Below, in pieces: positions 54,310 to 64,000 of a DNA stretch of 64,000 nucleotides. The notes below the pieces were generated by a model, which had not been told where the DNA came from, made no database searches, and worked only from the letters and a program-made list of their open reading frames with translations. The DNA comes from Spodoptera frugiperda (taxonomy: Eukaryota; Arthropoda; Insecta; Lepidoptera; Noctuidae): assembly GCF_023101765.2 (NCBI RefSeq), contig NC_064239.1, positions 5,070,001-5,134,000 on the forward strand, read 5' to 3'. Made by a program: the position numbers and the translations under genes. Position 1 is the stretch's first letter. Each line of letters begins with the position of its first letter.

Positions 54310-55940
54310 CATAAATTTTGTCACAATGTCTATAAAATTTCACGATAAGTATTCAATTTACTACAAAATATCCACTTTACTTCGACATAAATAAATAAAA
54401 CAATAAATAATCTGATTTATATTTACCTAAGTCCGCAGTCAGATTTGATACACACTGCGTTCGACAAATAATCACAGTAATGTTTACTCGTACATTACTA
54501 TAGGTACTAAAACTTATCTTTATGTAAAACAATATGCGAAACATAATTCACAACATTATCATTGTTGACAACACAGACACGTATACAGAAACACTCGATT
54601 AAATTCGTGTTATGTACCACTATTTCAATATATTGTGTACATTACAGATAAATAAATAAACAAATAAGTAATTACATAATACTAACAAATTGAACAACAC
54701 TCACCGTTGACTAAAATAAATGTATTTCCCTTTCACTCATCAAATTTCTAGTTTACTGCTACTGATTTAATTGTTTATTTTTATCTGTATCTGTATAGGC
54801 AGAGTGAGGCTGTACGAATACTGGTTGAACCTCACAGCACTACGATTGAACTGCCCGCGTTACCTAGCTATTACGACATAAGTTTCACTTGCAATCGTCA
54901 CAGCACTACATCGACGCAATCGTTTAAAAAATTATAGTAACCATGTTCTTACAACGATTCTTATTTCGAATAGAAAAAAAATATCCGTTTTTATGAACGT
55001 TTCTTTCGAATTAAAGTCACGTTTTGTTTTTTTTTGCGCAACAATGTTTATTATTTATTCTCTGTTCTTGTTTTGAATACTAGGTCACAAATAGAATGGA
55101 GCAGACAAATAGGTGCCTTATTGTTTAACTATCAAGGATGCTATTAGGTGCATCGGTATGTTTACTCGTCATCATAACGATATGTATAAAATTATGCACA
55201 TAATATGTAATAGGTAATCTCTGACTGGTATTAACGAGACAGTTGACATTTCCTTAAGAATAGCTTGATAAAATTATGAAAATTCGTTTAGCAGTTTTTA
55301 AGTTCATCGCGAAAGGACAGAACGATACCTACGTGATAAAGGATTTGTTTTATATTATGTAAGCATTGTGTGCTGCCAGAATGTGCTAATCAAACATACT
55401 AGCGTTAAAGCATGCTTTGCTTGTTTACACTCAAAGAGACGTGCATTGTGTACTTAATTAGGTGACAGTTGGCATTTAGTAGAGAATTTACTTGAAATTA
55501 GTGACACCGCTTCAGAACCGCAGCATGACAATTATTTCTTTGGACTATTAGTTTGATTAACCACTTAATTGAAAGCAGCTGTTCATACCATTATACCTAT
55601 TAAAGATCATGGTAAATAGGGGTCTTTCACTTCTAATTAATAGAACTTCTATTATACATTAAAATAAAAGTTGTTAAAAATCTTATCATTAACCAATATT
55701 GATGGAAATACAGTAGATAAGTAAGAATAAAAAAAATATTACTGACACATTATTATCATCAACCCGCGACACTCCACTTGGAAAATCTTTCCTAGGCATC
55801 CTATAAACATAAGCGAGTTTGCAGACTGGATCAGAAATTGCATTTTAAAAGACTCAGTTGATCAAAGAGCGCTGCCCGGTCCCTATCAAAGGCTTAGTCC
55901 CCAGTGGCTCTTACGATATCCGTCAAAAGATTAAGTGATA
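54310..55940. other. Spacer; possible upstream exon
   Basis: No ORF. On the minus strand a good donor (CAACG then GTGAGTGTTG) lies at 54709 after an AT-rich leader. It could end an untranslated first exon of the membrane-form aminopeptidase, but this is not provable here. Confidence 0.35.
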
Positions 55941-55944
55941 ACAA

Positions 55945-56036
55945 TCAATATTATCCGGAGCTGCGTGCTGCCTAGCGGTTTACCGGGGCTCCGGCTCGAA
56001 TAGCAGGAGTAGGATTGGGATGGTATTTAGTCAGTA
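55945..56036 (+). mobile_element. R1a LINE tail, left part, split by a Helitron
   Basis: GGAGCTGCGTGCTGCCTAGC, CCGGGGCTCCGGCTCGAATA and ATGGTATTTAGTCAGTA. It resumes at 57475 with AAGAGTCTTCCTCG and GGATGATTTTCCCTCC. Confidence 0.7.
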
Positions 56037-57474
56037 CTAGCTTTTGCCCGCGACTTCGTTCGCGTGGAATAGTGAGTTCCGGCAAATTTTTGGTTTTAAC
56101 CACATAGTTCCCGATCTCGCGGGATCTCTTCAAAAATGAGATGTGGAAGATATTCCAGGGAACTCTTCAAAAATCAACATAATGAGCTCTGCGTTTGAAT
56201 TTAATAGATGTATACTCACTTAGGGCATTGAAAAAATAGTTTAAAAACGGACTTAAACTAACTTAAAACTAAAGAAAGCTACGAATTACGAATTTATAAC
56301 AATTAAAAAAGAAACTATATTACAACCTATCCTCTATGCTATAATAACCAAGCTTAAACTAAATAATTTAAAAGAAACGACTTAAATCTAATCTAATTAA
56401 TTTATAAATTAGACTTACAATTTTATTAAAAAAACTAACTACAGTAACTACTAATAATCGATATCAAACTAAACCTACGTTAAATAGTTTAACCAAAAAA
56501 CCAGGAAAACCCAACAAATAAACTTATTAATTGACAAATACAACGAAACCAATTTAGAATATACGAAACAGCAGGACCACTACAGACAAATAATCATACG
56601 ACTGATAATACACTTTTTCTACGATAGTACCGAAGCGCTCGGCCGATACCCAACCAAATGAATGTAACGAAACCATAGCGCGATCTATTTCGATCCCAAC
56701 GCCATCTATCGAGGATAAAGACAACTTGGATTATTTATTTATACTCCGTTCGGGCATTTTCTTTGTACTAAAAGTTTAATTATATTGATATTATTTTTTT
56801 CATACCTTTTTACTATTTATTTACTTTTTTTCGATGAATTAAAACAATAACATGAACCGAAGTCGTGTAACGATCGACATAGAATTATCTATACTCCGTT
56901 AGAGCATTTTCTTTGTACTAAATGTTTTATTATATTGATATTATTTTTTTCATACCTTTTTACTATTTATTTACTTTTTTTCGATGAATTAAAACAATAA
57001 CATGAACCGAAGTCGTGTAACGATCGACATAGAATTATTTATAAATAATTTATTTCTTATTTTTATTTTTTGATTTTTGAAATAAAAATATATCTATGTC
57101 CTTTCTAAGGTTCTAAACTATATCTGTACCAAATCCGTCAAATAGTTGCGGAGATTAATGGTATAAGCATAGAATGTTCGACGTGATTCTTTAATTTGAC
57201 ATAACTTTTTTATTTATGAACCGATTGACATGAAACAAACACTAAATGTAAATTTAAGCATCCCACAATATATTCGTGAAAACCGCATCCAACTCGGATC
57301 AGCCGTTTCTGAGATTAGCGCGCACAGACGAACAGACAAACAGACAAACAGACAAAAAAAAAGTTAATTACATTTTTGGGTTCGACATCGACATAACAAT
57401 AACCCCTGCTATTTTTTTTATTTTTATTTTCAATGTACAGACAGCACTTTTCTACGATTTTATTATATGTATAG
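56037..57474 (-). mobile_element. Lep1-like Helitron, 1.44 kb, non-autonomous
   Basis: On the minus strand it begins CTATACATATAATAAAATCG and ends with GCGGGCAAAAGCTAG. A small hairpin (CGCGA, loop, TCGCG) sits just before the end. 5' CT and 3' CTAG termini are the reported marks of the lepidopteran Lep1 Helitrons. It interrupts the R1a tail without any target duplication, as expected for rolling-circle transposition. No Rep/helicase ORF. Confidence 0.7.
56741..57040. repeat. Tandem duplication, two 150-bp units
   Basis: ATACTCCGTT starts at 56741 and again at 56891. The following 140 bp, including AAACAATAACATGAACCGAA and GTCGTGTAACGATCGACATA, are nearly identical in both units. It lies inside the Helitron. 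Confidence 0.85.
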
Positions 57475-57535
57475 AAGAGTCTTCCTCGCATCGCTCTAGG
57501 TGGGAGAAAACATAGGATGATTTTCCCTCCACAAA
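57475..57535 (+). mobile_element. R1a LINE tail, right part of the copy split by the Helitron
   Basis: AAGAGTCTTCCTCGCATCGC, then TAGGATGATTTTCCCTCCAC and a short A-run. Confidence 0.65.
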
Positions 57536-57539
57536 AAGT

Positions 57540-58215
57540 GGGTTTATTATAACTAATATCACAAGATCATAAACGTATGGTCATCATATTGTTTTACTTA
57601 AACAATACAACAATTTAAAATCTAATTACAAGAACAATGTTGGATTAAAACTTTTAATTAAGTACACTTAAGTTTATTCGTCTTTAAATCGAATATTTTT
57701 CTCGGTTTTGTTTGATCTTTATGTTGAAAAAAAAATATATATTTTTAGCTACGCCTGCGTCGGCTGTTGTGCAAAATGTAGAGGGTTCGATTCCTTTATG
57801 TTACCATAATAATTCCTGTATGATCAACAAATTACAACTGTTTTGGTTAGATGTGTAAGTATCATCATCAGTGAGCTTATTAGCTGGAGCTGTAAACTGC
57901 TTAGTGGTTTACCAGGGCACCGGTAACTCCGGCTTGAAAGCAGGAGTAGGAACGCAAAATGAATTTGTATGTTTGTAACTGAAAAGTGTGGCAACAAGTT
58001 TAGATGAAAGAAGTAACGAGGAATGGGAATCCTTTTTTCCTGATGACGAGGGCATGGAATTAAAAGCGGGTTCTTAGTTTCTTACGTTATTAACGAATTT
58101 ATTTTCTACATTCTACATTTCGGTTGGTATTTTGAAATAAAAAACTTAACACTTTTGCAATGTCAAGTACCTACATCGTAAAACAATTCAGTTGCTACCT
58201 ATACATATTTCTTTA
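57540..58215. other. Spacer with a small R1a scrap
   Basis: Positions 57885-57955 carry GCTGGAGCTGTAAACTGCTT and GGCTTGAAAGCAGGAGTAGG, a decayed R1a tail. No gene. Confidence 0.5.
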
Positions 58216-58220
58216 GCAAT

Positions 58221-58334
58221 AAAAAAATGATGGCTATAATAGTTTATAGCCATCATTTTTTTATACACGTGCTAATATACACGTGCTCTAGTCGCTCTAG
58301 ACTAGTGTCTAGAGCGACTAGAGCACGTGTATAT
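58221..58334. repeat. Two adjacent perfect hairpins
   Basis: Hairpin 1: 17-bp arms 58221-58237 and 58246-58262 (core ATGATGGCTAT). Hairpin 2: perfect 28-bp arms 58275-58302 and 58307-58334 around a 4-nt loop TAGT (core CACGTGCTCTAGTCGC). Confidence 0.85.
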
Positions 58335-58374
58335 TTAATACTTTGGTCTAAAATACGCGCCTAAAACATATCTG

Positions 58375-58440
58375 CAGGGAAAAGCAGGAGTATGAACGGG
58401 GTGGTTTGTAGTCAGTAAGAGTCTGACACTCCATCTCGCT
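58375..58440 (+). mobile_element. R1a LINE tail fragment
   Basis: AAAGCAGGAGTATGAACGGG, then TAGTCAGTAAGAGTCTGACA and CTCCATCTCGC. Confidence 0.6.
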
Positions 58441-58839
58441 TACAAATCTCGTAATGTAATTGTTTGCTGTCTTTCAATAAAAAATACAATAAAACACAAA
58501 GGTTAGGAGCCTACTTAGTTAGGTACATTACTACATTACATACGAAATGTTATCAAAGTGAATCAAATTGAAATAGCAGCGCTAATACACAAATATAAAA
58601 TACTAACATAATATTATGTATTAAGTAAGTACCTACACCTTGTTTCGTTAAAGTGATTTTGTTTTTGTGGAAGAGTACTTAGGCACATGCTAATACTAAA
58701 CTATTAATTGGTCAAAATGGTCTTTCCGTGCTAATTTTAGAGCCTACTTAATGCACCTATGCATTGAGTAGGCTCTAGGTGTCCCAGTAAATTTAGGGAA
58801 AATAGTAGCACGGTAAACGTTTGAAGCTCAAGGGTGACG

Positions 58840-59205
58840 AACGTCTCCTTAGGGATGTGCCATAACAGGCGTTGCACCGTGGTTTCGGGGCAGGTCTTTT
58901 AGAGGTCCCTATGCAATTTACAGGTGCTGAGGGTGGCCACCGGCAGTGCCGGCGTAAGGGCCACTGACACCCCGGGCGAAAATATTGTGGCGCCCACTTG
59001 AGGGAAGCAATATCAAGTGTTAGTAGTAGTTTTTAATTTTTTGGGCGCTCCCCAGAATTTGTCGCCCTGGGCCATCGGCCCATCACGCCCCCCTCTAACG
59101 CCAGCACTGGCCACCGGGGTGGTTTAGGTTAGGTAAAAAATCCACAGATCTTACGCTTTTTCTTAAAAAAAATTGGCACCTTTTAAAGGTTTTCCCTATC
59201 TTTTA
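58840..59205 (+). mobile_element. R1b LINE 3' UTR copy, interrupted by a hAT MITE
   Basis: TTAGGGATGTGCCATAACAG and GCGTTGCACCGTGGTTTCGG match the 3' UTR at 50580-50690. The copy continues after 59110 with the GCCACCGGGGTGGTTTAG block and a run of A. Confidence 0.7.
58944..59109. repeat. hAT MITE, 166 bp, with perfect 8-bp duplication
   Basis: Ends CAGTGCCGGCGTAAG and TAACGCCAGCACTG. Duplication GCCACCGG at 58936-58943 and 59110-59117. No ORF. Confidence 0.88.
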
Positions 59206-59539
59206 GTTTTATATCTTATCTTTTAGTTTATCTTTATATCTTTTAGTTTTAACGTAGCAATGCAGCGGAACGAACAAATGTTAAATTTTTGTTAGGCGCT
59301 TATATGTTTTTGCTAATTATGATTTTTTATGGAATAGGGGACAAATGACTGGAGCATACGGATCAACGCTGCCAGTGGACCTGGCAACACCAGAGGAGTA
59401 TTTTTAAAAACACTGCCTGCTGCATGGTCTTTTCTGTTAGAATTTTATTGGTCGTATCGGTTCGGAAATACCAGCGTAATAGCGAGGCAGAAAGTATTTT
59501 TTTAGAAAATAAAATACAGTGTTTTTTTTTATAATCATC

Positions 59540-59790
59540 CTCATTATCAACAGCCCGTGACAGCTAGGCCACAATTGGACTATGAGCCTTCACTACATAA
59601 GAGGGGTTTGCCATAATCTATACTCTTGGTAGGTGAATTGGAGATTGCAGTTGAAATAGATCAGGCACAGAATATTAGTCCAGGTTCATCAGAGAGTGTT
59701 GCTTAATTTCTTTTAAATGTGCTCTCTTGGTGATGGGATGAGCAGGGGTGATAAGTGTAGGTATTCTATCCTACCGACACTACACAGTGT
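59540..59790 (-). mobile_element. RTE-derived fragment, internally deleted
   Basis: A 3'-like segment (ACAGCCCGTGACAGCTAGGC) is joined to a 5'-UTR-like segment (TGCCATAATCTATACTCTTGG, GATTGCAGTTG), which corresponds to 36460-36500 of the full RTE. Confidence 0.5.
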
Positions 59791-60005
59791 AGGTGTATGT
59801 AGGACATAGACAAAATCGATTCCTATCAATAGACAAAATCAATTACGAAGTTTATTACTAAATCTCAATAGGTATGTTCTTGGAAATAGTAATATACTAT
59901 TATCTAGTATTCGGCATCTATTGTACTTAGGTACCTAAATAATGAAGTTTCCACACTATTGGTATAGGTAAGTATTTTATTGTAACTTTCGTGAGACATA
60001 CTAAA

Positions 60006-60165
60006 TTAATTATTATGTTATCGGCTTACTCACGTAATGTTTTGACGATTAACTCGACTAGTTTCAAGCCATGCAAGAGGCTCATATTCATGAGGAGCAT
60101 TTCGCGACACGACGCGAAATGCTCCGTGAAACATTACGTGAGTAAGCCGATAACATAATAATTAA
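60006..60165. repeat. MITE with 37-bp inverted ends and an inner hairpin
   Basis: TTATCGGCTTACTCACGTAA and TTACGTGAGTAAGCCGATAA are perfect partners. Inside, GGAGCATTTCGCG pairs with CGCGAAATGCTCC. Confidence 0.8.
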
Positions 60166-60254
60166 GGTAAGTATTTATGTGAGCGGTAAAGGGTATTATT
60201 GTAAAAGGAAATCTCGAAAGATCTTATTGTAGTAACAAATTCGATTCGCTTCAA

Positions 60255-60486
60255 GGAAGCTTGAAGCGAAGCGCTTCGCTTTAGTTTCCTCCAAGCTTCC
60301 TTGTGCAAACTGCTAAGGGGTGGAATTCTTTGCCAGAGTCTGTGTTTCCTGATGGTATAACCTGGGTGTCTTCAAGACCCGAGTTGTAGGTTGCTTATGA
60401 GCAGACGTGCTCCATCGTAGGCAGCATCATCACTTACCACCATGCGAGATGGCGGCCAAAAGTTGACCAATCAAATATAAAAAAAT
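60255..60486 (+). mobile_element. 5'-truncated copy of the 9.4-13.0 kb LINE
   Basis: CCTTGTGCAAACTGCTAAGG, CAGAGTCTGTGTTTCCTGAT, then CATCATCACTTACCACCATG and a short A-rich end. It matches the last 200 bp of the long LINE. Confidence 0.8.
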
Positions 60487-60489
60487 AAC

Positions 60490-61270
60490 GATAGAAAAGG
60501 ATAAGAAGAGATAAAGATTAATGAGGAAACTAAATATCCATAAGATTCCATTTCCGTCTAATTGAATATACTTAAATACATAAATAATCATTCGATTCGA
60601 ATTAAGTTAACTCCATTTTAATTAATCGCCTTCTTGGGAATTTGTGTTTCCTATGAATGAAATATTCGGTGGAAGTCAGATTTTTAGTTCGAAAAGAAAA
60701 AGGAAATAAGTGTGTAGTTATTACAGAGAAAAAAGTTTATAATGAACACGAAGCGAGCACAAAGAGATGTCGTAATGTGGTTGACACAAAAAAGCGACCC
60801 TGCTCAATTATATTATAAGTAAAAAGATGTAGACAGGTTATTTGCGCTCAAAAAGTGGTACATTGAAATGTGGACGTGTGGTAACAAGTATAGTAGTAGA
60901 TTTTGTACTATGGGACCGCTAGATGTAATATATAGAGGGACGTGGTTTGTAACGTCATGCATTATGTAGGCAAAGGAGAATGGCAGGTTTGTATGGGAGT
61001 TTCGTACAGCAAAAAATTTTCGTGTTCCCGAATATTTTTGGGTTTAATTGGTAGTAAACATGATTGGAAAGCCCTATAAAAATTCTCAGATTTTTAGAAG
61101 CTGGGAGATAAGAGATATAACCAGTTTTATGTTTGAGGTTAGGTTAGTCTATGGTCAATGGGAATATTCTGTAGATATGGATATTTTACAAGATTTTCAT
61201 ATTATTTATAAGGTAGAATATACATATAGTAGGTATGGGCTAGTAGAGAAGCTTGTTGTTAATAATATCA
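60490..61270. other. Spacer with an unclassified repeat fragment
   Basis: AAAGGAGAATGGCAG at 60973 and the following TTCGTACAGCA recur in inverted orientation at 63897-63926. The 61048-61332 frame is not supported as a gene. Confidence 0.4.
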
Positions 61271-61274
61271 AAAG

Positions 61275-61370
61275 CAAAGGTCAATCGCCAAGGTTAAGCA
61301 ACCCTTGCCGACTTTGGTGTGTGGATGGGTGACCATCATAGCAAATCTCCTTCGTGTTTCGGAAGGAGAA
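61275..61370 (+). repeat. 5S rRNA-derived SINE fragment
   Basis: GGTTAAGCAACCCTTGCC and TGTGGATGGGTGACC match the internal promoter region (A to C boxes) of 5S rRNA, followed by CGTGTTTCGGAAGG. It is too short and diverged to be a functional 5S gene. Confidence 0.65.
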
Positions 61371-61439
61371 AGAGTAGGAAGATAAGAAATGACTTATGGA
61401 ACATTTATCTTATAATAAAGTAAGCTACTATCATCATTG

Positions 61440-61645
61440 TCTAGTTTGTTTCGCGTTGGCGTTGTATTTCGTTGAGTGAGTGAGGTTCCCGGAGGCGCAA
61501 TTACCCCTTCCCTAACAACCCTTAAATTCCGAACCCCCAAAAGGCCGGCAACGCACTTCTAACGCCTCAGGTGTACATGGGCGGCGGCGATTGCTTACCA
61601 TCAGATGATCCGTCTGCTCGTTTACCAACTTATTGCATAAAAAAG
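61440..61645 (+). mobile_element. SINE-A copy with A-tail
   Basis: TTGGCGTTGTATTTCGTTGA, AACCCCCAAAAGGCCGGCAA, CGATTGCTTACCATCAGATG, and CTCGTTTACCAACTTATTGC before an A-run. Confidence 0.75.
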
Positions 61646-61649
61646 GTAC

Positions 61650-62000
61650 TTACCTAGTATAACTCCGAAACTCGACTTTTGACCTTAATTGTAGTACTTT
61701 AGTAAGTTTATTCAGTTTGAGAATATTTATCTATAGAAGGGTGTCTCATTACTATTGAGAGGTGGTCCCAACATTACCCTTTGTTCTTTATCACGTGTAA
61801 GCACTAAGCACATAAACATTGTTTAAGTGAAAAATAATGTAGGAAGTTGATAAATTGACATGAGAATTTACCCATTCAGTAGGGTGCTTAAGGAGTGACC
61901 TATGTCCAGCAGCGGTCTACAATAGTTTGATAATGATTAAGTGCTGATGGAGTTTTGAGCGTAGGTAAATAAAACAACTTAGTTTTTGTAGGAATACATT
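61650..62000. other. Spacer
   Basis: No gene recognised. AT-rich. Confidence 0.4.
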
Positions 62001-62004
62001 TACT

Positions 62005-63512
62005 TTATTTTCTTATAATTACTTGATTGGTTCTTAATATTACTTCATCCAAGAAAGGGGCAGGTCGGGTCATACCCTCATGGCAAGCATAACTCAAATA
62101 CCAAAGAATGCTAATAACATGTGAGCAGCATCCCACTGTTCTTAAACCTACAATACAATTATAGCAATCACTTTTGATTGTGTCCCGGCTATTCATATTT
62201 GTTTCTGCAACTATGAAAACAAAATAAGTTCTAGGAGAAGAGTGGCAGGACTTTATTTTAGCTTGAAGCAACATAGACCATCTGGAACATAGAAGCTCAA
62301 ATTGCATACTTGGCCCCAGCAAACTTCACAAACTTCATTCATGGAAGGTGTCTGTAAATAAATAACATTCATGTAATTCAAAATTAAGCATTTACATATG
62401 ATAGATATAAATTGCGCAAAACATGACCAGGCTAGAGAATAAATCTTGACACACAAGGATTGGTTTTTACTGAAGACCTTTCCAAAAATACTAAATATAT
62501 TTATTGTTCACTGGAGTAGAGAATGGAAAGACCAGGATCCTTTTGTTGTTAGTAGAGCCAACATCTTACATTTAGCAACATAAAATTGAAATTACTCTTT
62601 GCATTGCGTTTTTAGAAGCTAATTACTATAAATATGTTATTTCATATTATTATATACCTGCTGGTGCTCCAACAAACAAGCAGTGTTGTTGGGAGTAAGA
62701 CTTTGACCACATGCAGCACACATCAGTTCAGAATTATCACTTTTCTGCTGATTAGGTTCAACGGGTTGAATATCTTCATTTAGTGAAGTATCCTTAGTTC
62801 TCACTCTTAACCAACACCGCACACAAGCTTTATCTTCAGGATGAAGCTAAAATAAATAATATAAATAAAGAAAAGCTTTCATTTAAACATACATGCTATT
62901 AGTGGAAAATATTTACATTGTTTTATTTCTTAGTTTATTTCAAATAAATAAAATACCGAATTGATAAAAGTTATAATACATGTTCTTATTTATACCTGTC
63001 GTGGTTAGATCCAAGTAGCAATTGTGTACGCCATTCTTTGTTCTTCTTCAATCAAAATTCTGCATTGCCTGATTCTTAGTAGGTATGGGTTGTCCACATA
63101 CAACACAAACACTGATGGCCTATGTGTCTTCTCGGCATATTATCAGAAGAACATGAATAGCTAGCTAGCTGCCAGCATTCATGGTAAACATGGTCATCTG
63201 GTGTAATCTAGAAATAATTAAATGATTTTGAGTATGGCTCACCATTAAACAAACCAAACCAAGTAAGGCAAGTAAATAATACATGTTACCGATTACTTAT
63301 GTGTTTATTTAGTGTGATATCACACGTAAAAGTTATTGAAGTTCGTAACTATGGCCCATTCGTACACACAATGTTATGTGGAAACAACTTACATCTCTAA
63401 GATATGTCCACAGACGAATAGTGTTGACGATGTCTTCACCGTCATTGGATAAAGCGTGTCTTCTTCTTCGGGACAAGCGAACATTGCAATTGATGCATTG
63501 CAAACTCGTCAT
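62005..63512 (-). pseudogene. Degraded zinc-finger gene, probably mobile-element derived
   Basis: Exon 63393-63512 codes MTSLQCINCNVRLSRRRR to WTYLRD (CxxC, donor GTAAGT). The next exon from 63207 reads ITPDDHVYHECWQLASYS, then shifts frame: CVVCGQPIPTKNQ appears only in another frame, and RMAYTIATWI is followed by TAA. Exon 62658-62846 codes LHPEDKACVRCWLRVRTKD and MCAACGQSLTPNN. From 62351 it reads MNEVCEVCWGQVCNLSFY, and at about 62210-62005 CYNCIVGLRTVGCCSHVIS, which resembles a SWIM-like C-x-H ending. Repeated CxxC pairs suggest zinc ribbons. Frameshift and stop make it non-functional as read. I do not recognise the family with certainty. Confidence 0.5.
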
Positions 63513-64000
63513 TTTCAATAAAACACGTACACACAACACAATTAATAAAGCGTCCTTTCGCGAAAGTAGTATCAACAGATAGAGAACGGAGAAGCAGTTA
63601 CTCAACTCAACGTAAAAATGGCCAGATAATTGCTAAATGTTTAGATGAAGTTATTAATATTTATATATAGTTCAAAATATTTATTTATCATTTCGTGCTT
63701 TCTGATATTTTATTAATGGCAACTAACTAAACATGTCTTCTACGTTTTGTTTCATTATATTACGTTTCGTTACTAAAATCTTTTAATTGATATATTTGCT
63801 AAACCCCAGCTTCTAAAAATATTATTTTTACAGAAAAATGAATGGTTTAGTTGCCTCAATAAGTGGTACAAATTTTATCAGGGAACACCAAAAAAAGTAT
63901 GCTGTACGAATTCTGCCATTCTCCTTTAGTAATAACATCCCTTTGTATTTGCTTCATGATAATGAAAAACGAAGTCAAGGTTTAACAACAAATATTTATT
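63513..64000. other. Spacer at window end
   Basis: AT-rich. The inverted partner of the 60973 repeat lies at 63897-63926. No gene. Confidence 0.4.

Noticed and set aside
54700..54910. Untranslated first exon of the membrane-form aminopeptidase
   Set aside because: A good donor and a GC-richer stretch exist, but without transcript data the 10.7 kb link is not supportable as a feature.
61048..61332. 94-codon ORF ending in SNPCRLWCVDG
   Set aside because: Its end is translated 5S-derived SINE; the upstream half has no recognisable domain.

Overview
This 64 kb window is nuclear DNA of a moth or butterfly. The evidence is AT-rich spacer, GT-AG introns, insect gene families (acyl-CoA desaturase, 7tm_6 odorant receptor, M1 aminopeptidase) and a dense layer of dispersed repeats of lepidopteran type. 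A noctuid-like moth is my inference from the repeat families; no marker in the window fixes the species.

Layout. Positions 1-15.5 kb are spacer with SINEs, LINE 3' fragments, MITEs and one nearly full-length LINE (about 9.4-13.0 kb). Three plus-strand genes follow: a five-exon acyl-CoA desaturase (15594-18302, 340 aa), a three-exon secreted Gly/Ser/Asn-rich protein with a TATA box (18993-19926, 141 aa), and an odorant receptor (21107-27639). The last intron of the receptor holds a complete Zator-like DNA transposon (23175-27030) with a two-exon 791-aa transposase. On the minus strand lies a large M1 zinc aminopeptidase (30326-44028), reconstructed exon by exon. It has two alternative 5' ends that splice in the same phase to a shared exon 2. 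One adds a signal-anchor and a glycosylatable stem; the other adds a soluble, possibly mitochondrial, N-terminus. An RTE-clade LINE with target-site duplications sits in one of its introns.

From 44 kb to 62 kb I see no cellular gene. This part is a nest of mobile elements: an R1-like LINE with a 14-bp duplication; a 4.8 kb hAT-ended composite that split a SINE and itself holds a 1.9 kb fold-back, an R1-like LINE and a broken ORF; a Lep1-like Helitron inside a LINE fragment; MITEs and perfect hairpins. A degraded zinc-finger gene, probably element-derived, occupies 62.0-63.5 kb on the minus strand.

The cellular genes do not form a pathway. The desaturase acts in fatty-acid or pheromone lipid metabolism at the ER, the receptor in olfaction, the aminopeptidase in peptide trimming. 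Exon coordinates were derived by reading splice sites and codon phase by hand. Homology statements rest on recognised motifs, not on searches.
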